The notes under the pieces are model-generated. The model saw only the letters and a list, made by a program, of their open reading frames with translations, was not told the DNA's origin and made no database searches. Of a DNA stretch of 64,000 nucleotides, positions 10,362 to 19,936 are shown piece after piece (positions within the stretch are counted from its first letter, which is position 1; each line of letters starts with the position of its first letter). The position numbers and the translations under genes were made by a program. Origin of the DNA: Verrucomicrobiota bacterium (GTDB lineage: Bacteria > Verrucomicrobiota > Verrucomicrobiia > Limisphaerales > JACRJZ01); the NCBI GenBank assembly GCA_016219875.1, contig JACRJZ010000168.1:1-64000 (forward strand), given 5' to 3'.

Positions 10362-11788
10362 TCCACGCTGGCTGCGTCCAGCACGGTTCCGTTCGCAGCC
10401 AAGACGGAAACCTCCAGGCCCATCCGGCCCGAGGCGTGCGTCGAGCAACTCAGGCAGGGATCGAAGGCGCGAATCCCCGCTTCGATGCGATTGAGCATCG
10501 GCTCCGTGATCTTGCCGTTGCCGGACGGAAGGTAATGGCGCGCGATTTGCGCCACGGTGCGGTTCATCGCCAGGTTGTTCTGGCCGGTGGCAATGATCAT
10601 GTTCACCTTCGTAATCAGGCCGTCCTCGTTCACCTCGTAGTGATGGAAGAGCGTTCCGCGGGGGGCTTCACTGGCACCGACTCCCACGAGCTTGTTCACG
10701 CCGGCATTGGCACGGAGCCGCTCGGAGAGCAGATCGGGATCGTCGATCAGTTCCTGAATGCGTTCCAAGCTGCACACGATCTCAATGAGCCGCGCGTAGT
10801 GATACAGGAACGACGACGTAACGGCGCCGCGGCCGAAGCGCCGGAACCGCTCCAGCTCTGCGTCTGCCTCCGGCGTGCCCATGCGCTGGCAGACGTTGAG
10901 CCGGGCCAGCGGGCCGACACGGTAGATGCCGTCCGGGTAGCCGAGCGGTTTGTGATAGGGCGCTTTGAGGTACGAGTCGGGCAGGGCCGCTTCGCCAATC
11001 GCCTCGCGGTACTGGGCCGGCTCAATGCCGTCGGCGATGACGTTGCCGCCCGCATCGACGAAGCGGAGGAAGCCGTCGTAGTGCTCCCAGGTGCCGTCGG
11101 TGTTGGCCAAACCCATGAACAACGTCGGAAAGTTCCCGAAGACTTGGATTTCGCGGGAGTGCTTGCTGAGCACGTCGCGAAACAGCTTCAACGCCAGGCG
11201 GGCGGTGGTGAAGGCCTCCGGCAGCCGGCCCTTGATGGCGTCACGTCCGGCTTCCGTCAGCGGCTCGCGCACGCCGCCCGGCACGGCCCACGCAGGGTGA
11301 ATCTTCTTGCCGCCGAGATGCTCGATCAACTCCTGGCCAAACTGCCGGAGGCGAATGCCAGCACGGGCCAGTTCGGGATTCGCCGCGACCAGCCCGAACA
11401 CATTGCGCGTGGCGGGCGTGGTTTCCCAGCCGAGCAAGAAATCCGGCGCGCTCAGATGGAAGAAACTCAGCGCGTGGCTTTGCACAATCTGGCCGAGGTT
11501 CATCAGCCGGCGCAGCTTCTCTGCGGCGGGTGGAATGTTCACGGCAAGGATGGCGTCGCACGCTTTGGCCGAAGCGAGCAGATGACTGACCGGGCAGATG
11601 CCGCAGATGCGCGGGGTGATGCCGGGCATTTCGCCGAGGGGCCGGCCTTCGCAGAACTTCTCGAAGCCGCGGAACTCGACGACGTGGAAGCGGGCGTCCG
11701 CCACGTTGCCCTCGTCGTCGAGGTGAATGGTGATTTTGGCGTGACCCTCGATGCGAGTGACTGGGTCAATCAGAATCCGTCTGGCCAT
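10358..11788 (-). CDS. hoxH: NAD-linked [NiFe] hydrogenase large subunit
   Basis: Catalytic subunit that binds the Ni-Fe(CN)2CO site for reversible H2 oxidation. The 476-aa protein begins MARRILIDPVTRIEGHAK and carries the L1 motif RICGICPVSH (about residues 61-70) and the L2 motif DPCLSCSTH near the C-terminus, so all four nickel-ligand cysteines are present. About 24 residues follow the final His and would be removed by HoxW. The absence of a signal peptide, the HoxEFUY neighbours and the cytoplasmic large-subunit style place it in group 3d (bidirectional, soluble, NAD-coupled), although a phylogeny would be needed to separate it firmly from other group 3 enzymes. It is separated from hoxY by 215 bases containing two CCCTCTCCC hairpins and no gene. 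Confidence 0.95.
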   Translation of the reverse strand: MARRILIDPVTRIEGHAKITIHLDDEGNVADARFHVVEFRGFEKFCEGRPLGEMPGITPRICGICPVSHLLASAKACDAILAVNIPPAAEKLRRLMNLGQIVQSHALSFFHLSAPDFLLGWETTPATRNVFGLVAANPELARAGIRLRQFGQELIEHLGGKKIHPAWAVPGGVREPLTEAGRDAIKGRLPEAFTTARLALKLFRDVLSKHSREIQVFGNFPTLFMGLANTDGTWEHYDGFLRFVDAGGNVIADGIEPAQYREAIGEAALPDSYLKAPYHKPLGYPDGIYRVGPLARLNVCQRMGTPEADAELERFRRFGRGAVTSSFLYHYARLIEIVCSLERIQELIDDPDLLSERLRANAGVNKLVGVGASEAPRGTLFHHYEVNEDGLITKVNMIIATGQNNLAMNRTVAQIARHYLPSGNGKITEPMLNRIEAGIRAFDPCLSCSTHASGRMGLEVSVLAANGTVLDAASVD

Positions 11789-11848
11789 AGTGAAATGTGA
11801 GTTGAAAACGATCGTCGAAGCGGGCCGCCCGCCAGCCCCTCACCCTTA

Positions 11849-11873
11849 CCCTCTCCCGTCCGACGGGAGAGGG
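11849..11873. repeat. CCCTCTCCC palindrome, copy 1
   Basis: Perfect 12-base arms CCCTCTCCCGTC / GACGGGAGAGGG around a single central C. No T-run follows, so it is not a classical terminator. Confidence 0.85.
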
Positions 11874-11936
11874 AACACACTGCACGCACTCGACGAAAGC
11901 CGGCACTTGTTTCATCACACCGCGTGACTTGGGCCT

Positions 11937-11961
11937 CCCTCTCCCATCGGATGGGAGAGGG
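11937..11961. repeat. CCCTCTCCC palindrome, copy 2
   Basis: CCCTCTCCCAT CGG ATGGGAGAGGG, followed by a GGGGTGAGGG stretch. The same unit recurs at 15603, 15718 and 15805. Confidence 0.85.
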
Positions 11962-12003
11962 CCGGGGTGAGGGGCGGGGTGAGGGCAAACACGGCATCAT
12001 CCT

Positions 12004-12546
12004 TCACCCAAACTTGATTTGCGCCCCCACCAGCCGCGCGCTGCCGGTGGTGAGCAGTTGCATGAGCAGCGCCTTGATGCGATCCGCGGGCGGCGGGCAA
12101 CCGGGCAGATAGCAATCCACCGGAATCACCTCATGCAGCGGCATCACGCGGTCGAGCAGCGGCGGCACGATGCCCGGTTCGCGCGGGATTTGCGGGTTGA
12201 CGTCCGCCGTTTCGAGGTAGGCGCGCTTGAGCACGCAGTCGGCGGAGCAGAGCGGGTTGCGCATCGCGGTCACGTTGCCCGTCACGGCGCAGTCGCCAAA
12301 GGAGACGACCACGTTCGTCCGCTCGCGGAGTCGGCGGGCCACTTCCAAATGGTCCTCGTTGCAGACGGCGCCTTCGACGAGCACGAGATCGACATTCTCC
12401 GGGTATTCCTTCACGTCGATGACCGGGCTGAAGACGATTTCGACTTTCTGGGCCAGGTCGATCAGGAACTCGTCCAAGTCCAGAAAGGACATGTGACAGC
12501 CCGAACACCCGCCCAGCCAAACGGTGGCAACTCTCAAGCGATCCAT
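12004..12546 (-). CDS. hoxY: NAD-linked [NiFe] hydrogenase small subunit
   Basis: Electron-transfer small subunit carrying the proximal [4Fe-4S] cluster next to the Ni-Fe site. The 180-aa protein starts MDRLRVATVWLGGCSGCHMS, with the paired cysteines, and contains GDCAVTGN and a late PGCPPPADRI, giving the expected four cluster cysteines. It has no Tat signal, as expected for the short cytoplasmic small subunits of group 3. I chose the ATG at 12546 because GGGAG lies 8 bases upstream and the family starts there; it overlaps the end of hoxU by 13 bases, implying translational coupling. The stop is followed by the hairpin-containing gap before hoxH. Confidence 0.94.
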   Translation of the reverse strand: MDRLRVATVWLGGCSGCHMSFLDLDEFLIDLAQKVEIVFSPVIDVKEYPENVDLVLVEGAVCNEDHLEVARRLRERTNVVVSFGDCAVTGNVTAMRNPLCSADCVLKRAYLETADVNPQIPREPGIVPPLLDRVMPLHEVIPVDCYLPGCPPPADRIKALLMQLLTTGSARLVGAQIKFG

Positions 12547-13250
12547 TGTTTTTTCTCCCGTGCAGTGACGATGAATTCGAGTTTCGAGCGGTCGCGGGTC
12601 ATTTCGCCCACGGTCGCGCCCTGGTAGAAGAGCGCGCCGGTCGGACATGAGAGCACGCACTTCCCGCACGAGGTGCAGCTTTCGGCGGCGCCCCACGGCT
12701 GGTGCAGGTCGTTGATGATCGACGAGTTCACGCCGCGGCCCGAGACGTTCTTGGTGCCCGCGCCTTCGATGTACCAGCAGACCCTCATGCAGCGCCCGCA
12801 GAGCACGCAGCGGTTGTCATCCGCGCCGAAGAGTCGGTGGGTCAGGTCCACGCCACACTTGGGGCAACGGTAGTCGTAGCGCACGTGGTCCATGCCGTGT
12901 TCCATGGCCAGCGACTGCAACTCGCAATTCCCATTCGAGACGCAGACCGCGCAGACGTGGTTCCGCTCGGCGAAGAGCAATTCCAGAATCATCCGGCGGT
13001 ATTTCTGCAACCGCTCCGTGTTGGTCTTCACGTCCATGCCTTCCTGGACTTTGGTGACACAGGCCGGAAGCAGCTTGGTGATGCCCGCAACTTCCACGAG
13101 GCAGAGCCGGCAGGCGCCGATGGCCATCACGCCTTCCTGGTGGCAGAGCGTCGGGATGCGGATGCCGGCGTCGCGCGCGGCTTCGAGCACGGTCTGTTGC
13201 TCTTCCGCGCTGACCATCTGGCCGTCGATTGTCAGTGTTTTTGCAGCCAT
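12534..13250 (-). CDS. hoxU: Hydrogenase diaphorase iron-sulfur subunit
   Basis: Relays electrons between the hydrogenase dimer HoxYH and the NAD(H)-oxidoreducing HoxF; homologous to the N-terminal part of NuoG. The 238-aa protein has an N-terminal [2Fe-2S] ferredoxin domain (TLCHQEGVMAIGACRLCLVE, about residues 35-55), the NuoG-type HVCAVCVSNGNCELQ region (about 97-111), and two ferredoxin-like [4Fe-4S] motifs, CVLCGRCMRVC and CTSCGKCVLSCPTGALF. The start MAAKTLTIDGQMVSAEE matches the family. It overlaps hoxY by 13 bases and lies 47 bases after hoxF, a gap that holds a heptanucleotide array. Confidence 0.94.
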   Translation of the reverse strand: MAAKTLTIDGQMVSAEEQQTVLEAARDAGIRIPTLCHQEGVMAIGACRLCLVEVAGITKLLPACVTKVQEGMDVKTNTERLQKYRRMILELLFAERNHVCAVCVSNGNCELQSLAMEHGMDHVRYDYRCPKCGVDLTHRLFGADDNRCVLCGRCMRVCWYIEGAGTKNVSGRGVNSSIINDLHQPWGAAESCTSCGKCVLSCPTGALFYQGATVGEMTRDRSKLEFIVTAREKKQWIA

Positions 13251-13262
13251 GTTGGATTCGTG

Positions 13263-13284
13263 ATTTACGTTTTACATTTTACGC
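13263..13284. repeat. Heptanucleotide array (TTTTACG type) between hoxF and hoxU
   Basis: Three 7-base units ATTTACG TTTTACA TTTTACG in the 47-base hoxF-hoxU gap. It is an AT-rich island in GC-rich surroundings and one of about ten heptamer arrays in the window. Confidence 0.6.
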
Positions 13285-13297
13285 GCAGCTCATTGGT

Positions 13298-14927
<1,630 letters not shown>

Positions 14928-14938
<11 letters not shown>

Positions 14939-15458
14939 GGCCCATCCATCCTTTCACTTTGGCGAACGCGTCGTCCGCCGATTGCCGCGCCGTCACCACG
15001 CCGTCGTACACGACCGCGGGCGCGATGCCGCAGGCGCCAATGCAGCGGGCGCTGACGAGCGACACCTTGCCGTCGGGCGTCGTCTCGCCGGACTTGATCT
15101 TCAGGTCCTCCTCCAGCGAGGCGAGGATTTTGTCCGCGCCCTTCACGTAACAAGCCGTGCCCATGCAGATGACGCAGGTGTGCGCGCCCTGGGGTTTGAG
15201 TTTGAAGAAGTGGTAAAAGGTGGCGACGCCATAGACGCGGCTGGGCGGCAGCTTGAGGCCGTGGGCAATGAAGATGAGCAAGCCCTCGTCCAGAAAGCCG
15301 AACAACTCCTGCGCCTTGTGCAGCACTTCGATGAGCGCGTCCTGCTTGAACTGGTAACGCTTCATCTGCGTTTCCAGAATCTTGAACCGCTTGTCGCCGC
15401 TGGGATGCGGGGCTTCCGGCGCGGCCGGTTTCCGTCTCTTTGCCAATGTCGCAATCAT
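14928..15458 (-). CDS. hoxE: Hydrogenase diaphorase [2Fe-2S] subunit (NuoE-like)
   Basis: NuoE-type [2Fe-2S] subunit of the bidirectional hydrogenase, proposed to handle electron exchange with ferredoxin or membrane partners. The 176-aa protein from ATG 15458 (MIATLAKRRKPAAPEAP) has the NuoE helical part (FLDEGLLIFIAHGL), YGVATFYHFF, then CVICMGTACYVKG and CIGACGIAPAVVYD, giving the four cluster cysteines. The frame is open for 420 bases further upstream, but that part covers the hairpin repeats and has no homology. It is the first gene of the hox cluster on the minus strand, so the operon promoter should lie in 15459-15884. Confidence 0.92.
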
Positions 15459-15602
15459 AGTCTGTGGGGCGCCGCTCCCGCCTGAAACTGGGAGTGGCCC
15501 CCGAAGCGCGTCTGGGAAACAACGCGGCGCAAGTCTGAAGCGGCGCGGCCGGCGGAACTCCACACCAATTGGCAATTGCTCTTCCTCTTTTGCCGGCGCG
15601 TT

Positions 15603-15627
15603 CCCTCTCCCGTCGGACGGGAGAGGG
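15603..15627. repeat. CCCTCTCCC palindrome, copy 3
   Basis: CCCTCTCCCGTC G GACGGGAGAGGG, perfect arms of 12 bases. Confidence 0.85.
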
Positions 15628-15717
15628 ACAGGATGAGGGTTGGGTTGGTTCCGCGGAATTTCCGAGGGAGTGAGCGCCTGCGTGACGCCGGCCAAAGGCC
15701 CCGTTCCCTCACCCCAA

Positions 15718-15742
15718 CCCTCTCCCATCCGATGGGAGAGGG
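15718..15742. repeat. CCCTCTCCC palindrome, copy 4
   Basis: CCCTCTCCCATC C GATGGGAGAGGG, preceded by CCTCACCCCAA, the usual flank of this family here. Confidence 0.85.
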
Positions 15743-15804
15743 AGAGCCGATCACGCGTCTTGACGAAGCAATCGTTCATCAGCCACGAGCGCGTGCCGCA
15801 CGTT

Positions 15805-15829
15805 CCCTCTCCCATCGGATGGGAGAGGG
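15805..15829. repeat. CCCTCTCCC palindrome, copy 5
   Basis: CCCTCTCCCATC G GATGGGAGAGGG followed by CCAGGGTGAGGGTTGGGG, the mirror of the flank on copy 4. The opposite flanks show that the elements lie in both orientations. Confidence 0.85.
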
Positions 15830-15884
15830 CCAGGGTGAGGGTTGGGGAGGCCCAAAGCTGAAGTCTGCCCAGGCTCACGGCCTC

Positions 15885-17249
15885 TCACTTCACCCACACC
15901 GTCTTCACGTTCACGAACTCGCGAATCCCGAAACTCGCCAACTCCCGCCCGTAGCCGGAACGCTTCACTCCACCGAACGGCAGGCGCGAGTCCGACCGCA
16001 CGAAGTCGTTTACGAAGACGCACCCGGCCTCGAGCTGTTGGGCGATGTGCTCGCCCCGTTCGAGGTTCCGCGTGAACACCGCCGCGCCGAGACCGAAAGA
16101 AGTGTCGTTGGCCACGCGGATGGCCTCGGCCTCGTCCGCCACGCCGATGATCGCCGCCAGCGGACCGAAGGTTTCTTCGTCGTACGCCGCCATGCCCTTC
16201 CGCACGTCCGTGAGCACCGCCGGAGGGAAGAACGCCCCCGGACCCGATGGCAACTCGCCCCAGAACAGCAAGTGCGCGCCCTCCGCCAGGCTTTGCTGAA
16301 GCTGGCGGACCAGTTCATCCCGCAAATCAAACCGCGCCACCGGGCCGATGGTCGTGTCCGGGGCCAGCGGATCGCCCATTTTCTGTTTGCGCATGGCGTG
16401 GACCACGTGGTCCTCGAACTCCCGCTTCACGCGCTCGACCACGATGAACCGTTTCGCCGCGATGCAACTCTGCCCGCTGTTGATCAGACGCGAGGCCACG
16501 CACATCTCGGCGGCCTTCGCCACGTCCGCGTCCGCCAGCACCAGGTAGGGATCACTGCCTCCCAGTTCGAGCACCGTCTTCTTCAAGAGCGACCCGGCCT
16601 GCGCCGCGACCGATTCGCCCGCCGCCGTGCTTCCGGTCAGCGTCACCGCCTTCACGCGGGCGTGGCCGACCAACTCGGCCACCCGCCGGGAACCCACCAA
16701 GACGGACTGAAACAGCCCTTCAGGGAACCCCGCGTTGCGGAAGATCTCCTCGCAGGCCCGCGCGCAGCCAGAAACGATGGAGGCGTGCTTCAGGATCACC
16801 GCGTTCCCCGCCATGAGCGCCGGAATCGCGGCGCGGAACACCTGCCAAAACGGAAAGTTCCACGGCATCACCGCCAGGACCACACCCAGCGGCTGCAGCA
16901 CCACGTAGCTGCGGTGCGCTTCCGTGCGGATGTGTTCGGTGGCGAGAAAGCCCTCGCCGTAATCGGCGAAGTACTCACACGCGATGATGCACTTCTCGAT
17001 CTCGGCGCTGCCTTGGGCAAAGGGCTTGCCCATTTCCCGAGCCATCAACTCGGCGAAAGACTCGCGGTTCTGACGCAGCACTCGGGCGGCCCGCAGCAAC
17101 CGCGACGCCCGGTCCACGAACGTCGTTTCTCGCCAGATCAGGAACGCGGCGTGCGCGGCTTCCGCCATCTCGGCGACTCGCGAGGGTGAGTGCTCCTCGT
17201 ATTCGGCGAGGCGCTCCCCCGTGGCAGGATTGATGGACTCGAGGACCAT
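15885..17249 (-). CDS. NAD(P)-dependent aldehyde dehydrogenase (succinate-semialdehyde dehydrogenase-like)
   Basis: Oxidises an aldehyde to the acid with NAD(P); the closest family style is succinate-semialdehyde dehydrogenase (GabD/Sad). The 454-aa protein begins VLESINPATGERLAEYEEHS and has PWNFPFWQVFR, the catalytic Glu motif ELGGSDPYLV (about residue 229), the catalytic Cys in NSGQSCIAAKRF (about residue 260) and the C-terminal LPFGGVKRSGYGRE. Length is at the short end of the family, typical of the Sad branch. Its ATG lies directly after the stop of the DUF4383 gene (one base between), so the two form a transcription unit. It is separated from the hox operon by 426 repeat-rich bases. The exact substrate is not decidable from sequence. 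Confidence 0.88.
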   Translation of the reverse strand: MVLESINPATGERLAEYEEHSPSRVAEMAEAAHAAFLIWRETTFVDRASRLLRAARVLRQNRESFAELMAREMGKPFAQGSAEIEKCIIACEYFADYGEGFLATEHIRTEAHRSYVVLQPLGVVLAVMPWNFPFWQVFRAAIPALMAGNAVILKHASIVSGCARACEEIFRNAGFPEGLFQSVLVGSRRVAELVGHARVKAVTLTGSTAAGESVAAQAGSLLKKTVLELGGSDPYLVLADADVAKAAEMCVASRLINSGQSCIAAKRFIVVERVKREFEDHVVHAMRKQKMGDPLAPDTTIGPVARFDLRDELVRQLQQSLAEGAHLLFWGELPSGPGAFFPPAVLTDVRKGMAAYDEETFGPLAAIIGVADEAEAIRVANDTSFGLGAAVFTRNLERGEHIAQQLEAGCVFVNDFVRSDSRLPFGGVKRSGYGRELASFGIREFVNVKTVWVK

Positions 17250-17250
17250 G

Positions 17251-17667
17251 TTACTTGCGCAAACGGAAGGGAGACTCCGCCGCCGAGACCACGCCGGCGG
17301 TGATCAGGGCGATGCCGAAGAACAGATTCAAGTAGTGGTCGCTGCTGCTGAGTTCGAGCACTCTGGGGATCACCACCAGCAAGCGCTCGTCTGGGGCCAC
17401 GCCAGCCATCGTCGGAGTTCCGGGATGGCCCACCACCACGCCGAGGATCCCGGTCACGAGGAAGAAACCGCCCACGCCCATCGTGGCCCAGAACAACGCG
17501 GACGGCCCCTGCTTCTGGGCGACGTACACGACCGCCGCGCCGGCCAGGAGGTGGAGGAGATTGTGCAACGGAGTGCAAAGCGCCCCGAACAGCGTCGGCG
17601 ACGCGAAGCCCACCAACCCAAACAGACTGATGACCGCCCCAAATGTTGTCGCGAGGATTTTCGCCAT
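17251..17667 (-). CDS. DUF4383-like four-helix membrane protein
   Basis: 138-aa integral membrane protein with four hydrophobic segments (about residues 5-25, 35-55, 60-82 and 110-130). It contains a HNLLHLLAGAAVVYVA segment and a FFLVTGILGVVVG segment, the pattern of the DUF4383 family. Function is unknown. It immediately precedes the aldehyde dehydrogenase and is divergent from fliW, 247 bases away, with promoters for both directions expected in the gap. Confidence 0.7.
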   Translation of the reverse strand: MAKILATTFGAVISLFGLVGFASPTLFGALCTPLHNLLHLLAGAAVVYVAQKQGPSALFWATMGVGGFFLVTGILGVVVGHPGTPTMAGVAPDERLLVVIPRVLELSSSDHYLNLFFGIALITAGVVSAAESPFRLRK

Positions 17668-17884
17668 ACTGTGCTCGTCTGGGCCGCAGTCTGGAAATCC
17701 GCAGAGGCGGCGTCAAGCCAGCGTTAGCTCTGGCTCAGGGCATGGTTCCCCTGCCCTACAACCGGAATTTTCCTCCTCCCTCCCGGCGGAATTTGCCTAC
17801 CGGCCCTCGGCTCGAGGATTCACCCGGCAGGGATTTTCCGAACAAAGGTCCAGGAATCGGCCCTGCGGGAGCCTTTTTCCCCGC

Positions 17885-17900
17885 TGGCACAGGCACTGCT
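17885..17900 (+). promoter_or_regulatory. Candidate sigma-54 (-24/-12) promoter upstream of fliW
   Basis: TGGCACAGGCACTGCT has the conserved GG and GC dinucleotides exactly 10 bases apart and a strong -24 box (TGGCAC); the -12 box is TGCT where TTGC is preferred. Sigma-54 promoters commonly drive flagellar genes. Against it, initiation about 12 bases downstream of GC would leave only a few bases before the fliW ATG at 17915, so fliW would be nearly leaderless or start later. Confidence 0.35.
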
Positions 17901-17914
17901 AAACAGCCCCTCGC

Positions 17915-18343
17915 ATGAAATGTGACAGTCTCCATGAGCCTGAACCGCTCGCGGGCCACAACGAAGCGGCCCGCCTGGACCTGACGCTGTTGGGTTTCGA
18001 GCGCACGCGGAACTACACGCTGAGCGCCCGCGCCGACGAAGCGCCGTTCTGCTGGCTCGAAGTGGCCGACCAGCCCGGCCTGGCCTTCCTGGTGATTGAA
18101 CCTTTCGTCGTGGAGCCGGACTACAAGCCCAACATCAATGACCGCGACACGCAGGTCCTTGGGCTGCAGAAACCGGAAGACGCCGTCCTGCTCAACATCG
18201 TCACCTTGCGCGGCGCCAACCAGGCGACCGTGAACCTCAAAGGTCCGATCGTGGTCAACCGGCACACCCGCGTTGGCAAGCAAGTCATCCCTGACAACGC
18301 GTCGGACTACTCGATTCAACATCCCCTGCCAGTCGGGAACTGA
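17915..18343 (+). CDS. fliW: Flagellar assembly factor FliW
   Basis: Cytoplasmic protein that binds flagellin and antagonises CsrA, linking flagellin export to flagellin translation (established in Bacillus subtilis and Campylobacter). The 142-aa protein contains the family core LLGFERTRNYTL (about residues 25-36), LAFLVIEPFVVEPDY and a C-terminal LKGPIVVNRHTRVGKQVI. The order fliW-csrA-flagellin within 1.6 kb is the classic partner-switch set. No Shine-Dalgarno is visible before ATG 17915; a candidate sigma-54 promoter ends only 14 bases upstream. Confidence 0.9.
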   Translation: MKCDSLHEPEPLAGHNEAARLDLTLLGFERTRNYTLSARADEAPFCWLEVADQPGLAFLVIEPFVVEPDYKPNINDRDTQVLGLQKPEDAVLLNIVTLRGANQATVNLKGPIVVNRHTRVGKQVIPDNASDYSIQHPLPVGN

Positions 18344-18360
18344 GCACAACCTCCACTGCC

Positions 18361-18687
18361 ATGCTCATCCTCTCCCGCAAGACCAACGAAAGTATCGTGA
18401 TCGACGGGCGCATCGTCGTGAAGATCGTGCGCGTCGAAGGCGACGTCGTAAAAGTAGGCGTCAGCGCGCCGGCGGAAGTGCCGGTGCATCGCCAGGAGGT
18501 CTATGAAGAAATTCAGCGGAGCAATCAGGAAGCCCTGACCAACCGCCGGCCCGCGGTGCCGAAGCTCCCGCTGAAACCGCACCGAACAGACCAACCAACC
18601 ATCCAACCAATGGTGCCGGCCGTCATCTCCGTCGCCGGCGATTCCGTCCAACAGAGCAAGAACAACCACCACAAGCAGAACCTATGA
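18361..18687 (+). CDS. csrA: Carbon storage regulator CsrA with a long C-terminal tail
   Basis: RNA-binding translational regulator. Residues 1-60 are a standard CsrA: MLILSRKTNESIVIDGRIVV, IVRVEGDVVKVGVSAP and VPVHRQEVYEEIQRSN, including the conserved R in the beta-1 region and the VHRQEV segment that binds RNA. The protein is 108 aa where most CsrA are 55-75; residues 61-108 form a Pro/Gln/Asn-rich tail (ending KNNHHKQNL) with no recognisable domain. It lies 17 bases after fliW, and its stop overlaps the flagellin ATG (ATGA), so flagellin translation is probably coupled to csrA. CsrA is expected to repress flagellin translation, with FliW relieving this. Confidence 0.92.
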   Translation: MLILSRKTNESIVIDGRIVVKIVRVEGDVVKVGVSAPAEVPVHRQEVYEEIQRSNQEALTNRRPAVPKLPLKPHRTDQPTIQPMVPAVISVAGDSVQQSKNNHHKQNL

Positions 18688-19514
18688 TCATCAACACCAA
18701 CACCGCGGCCAACGTCGCCGCCAACAACCTCAAGTTGAACCAAGCGTTGCTGAGCAAATCGCTCGCCCGCCTGAGTTCCGGCTCCAAGATCGTCAACCCG
18801 GCGGACGACGCCGCCGGCATGGCCGTGGCCATGCGCATGGACGCCCAAGTGGCGCGCCTGGGTGCGGCCAACGCCAACGTCTCCAACGCCATCTCGTTCA
18901 CCCAGACGCAAGACGGTTACCTCAAGAAGGTGTCCAAGGCCCTCGACCGTATGAGTGAGCTGACGATCCTGGCGCAGGACGTGACCAAGACCGACGACGA
19001 CCGCGCGCTCTATGACAACGAGTTCGGCCAGTTGGCCAACTACGTGTTCAACACCTCGACCCGCGACTTCAACGGCGTCAGCCTTTTCTCGCCCACGGCC
19101 GACTTGAACATCACCATCGACTCCGAAGGCAACACCTTCACGATGGACCACATCAACATGCAGGCCACGACGTACACGGACGTGATGGGCACGGACTCCA
19201 CCGGCACGGGCCGCGCCACGATCACCACGATCACCACCGCGACCGGCGCGCTGACCGACGTGCGCAACGCCATCAAGCAACTCGCCGAAGACCGCGCGAA
19301 GATCGGCGCCTACCAGGCCCGCCTCAACGCCACTTCCGAACAGCTTTCCGTCAGCAAGGAGAACATTTCCGCCGCCAGCTCGCGCATCCAAGATGTCGAT
19401 ATGGCGGAAGAATCGACCCAGTTTGCCAAGCAGAACATTCTCACCCAAGCCGGCACGGCCATGCTCGCGCAGGCGAACCAACTGCCGCAGAGCGTGCTCC
19501 GGCTCCTGCAATAA
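18684..19514 (+). CDS. fliC: Flagellin
   Basis: Structural protein of the flagellar filament, exported by the flagellar type III system. The 276-aa protein has a typical N-terminal D0/D1 region (IINTNTAANVAANNLKLNQ, ... LARLSSGSKIVNPADDAAG) and C-terminal D1/D0 region (DVDMAEESTQFAKQNILTQ, ending SVLRLLQ). The central segment (about residues 125-190) is short and Thr/Ser-rich, offering possible O-glycosylation sites. Its ATG overlaps the csrA stop. A strong GC hairpin follows the stop. The next gene is the 11.2-kb glycosyltransferase gene. Confidence 0.95.
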   Translation: MIINTNTAANVAANNLKLNQALLSKSLARLSSGSKIVNPADDAAGMAVAMRMDAQVARLGAANANVSNAISFTQTQDGYLKKVSKALDRMSELTILAQDVTKTDDDRALYDNEFGQLANYVFNTSTRDFNGVSLFSPTADLNITIDSEGNTFTMDHINMQATTYTDVMGTDSTGTGRATITTITTATGALTDVRNAIKQLAEDRAKIGAYQARLNATSEQLSVSKENISAASSRIQDVDMAEESTQFAKQNILTQAGTAMLAQANQLPQSVLRLLQ

Positions 19515-19528
19515 CTAGCTACTGGCGG

Positions 19529-19556
19529 CGCCCCGCCCGCTTGGGCGGGCGGGGTG
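19529..19556 (+). terminator. Hairpin terminator after flagellin
   Basis: Perfect 10-base stem CCCCGCCCGC / GCGGGCGGGG with a TTGG loop, extended by two further pairs, 15 bases after the flagellin stop and followed by CTGTTTCGTT. The T-rich tail is weak, so termination may be partial. Confidence 0.6.
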
Positions 19557-19936
19557 CTGTTTCGTTCCGGGGCCGGCGGATCGCGGCCCGGTCCTGGAAG
19601 TCGTTTCACTTTGATCGCGGTTTTGCCTGCACCGTGCCGCGCCGGAGGAAGGCGGTTCCTCCCGGCGCGGCCGGTAGGCGAAGCAAAGCTGCGAAGGCCT
19701 CGGTGGAAATAGGGCGCAGGAACAAACCCCTCGCCACGCTGGCCACCTCGAACACCCGGCTGCTCGCGCCGTCTGTCTCCTCGCACGATGAAACTGCCTG
19801 CCCTTTTTCCCTCTCGACGTGACGGCACGGCCAGACCCAAGGATGGAACCGCGAACGGACGCCGCCCCGCGCCGCTCGCTGCGCCCCGTCGAGCGTCGTC
19901 GAACCTCCGTCTGTCCACTTGCCTGCTCCCTCGCCC
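19557..19936. other. Gap between flagellin and the glycan gene
   Basis: About 380 bases without a supported gene. I see GC-rich sequence with no repeat of the families found elsewhere and no clear promoter boxes. The next gene therefore probably has its own promoter here or depends on read-through past the hairpin. Confidence 0.5.

Larger units (their letters stand above)
11789..12003. other. Gene-free gap between hoxY and hoxH holding two hairpins
   Basis: 215 bases inside the hox operon with no supported gene. It holds two near-perfect palindromes, at 11849-11873 and 11937-11961, each CCCTCTCCC, a short centre, then GGGAGAGGG. They could attenuate transcription or protect mRNA ends between hoxY and hoxH, but they belong to a dispersed family also found upstream of hoxE. 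Confidence 0.75.
15459..15884. other. Gene-free region upstream of hoxE with three hairpins
   Basis: 426 bases between the aldehyde dehydrogenase stop and hoxE. No gene is supported. It contains three copies of the CCCTCTCCC palindrome (15603-15627, 15718-15742, 15805-15829) and a short GCCGCTCCC/GGGAGTGGC hairpin near 15476-15504. The hox operon promoter is expected here, but I cannot identify convincing -35/-10 or -24/-12 boxes. Confidence 0.7.

Noticed and set aside
18600..18690. CsrA-binding hairpin with GGA loop at the flagellin start
   Set aside because: No GGA in a plausible hairpin loop or Shine-Dalgarno region was visible in the last 90 bases of csrA.
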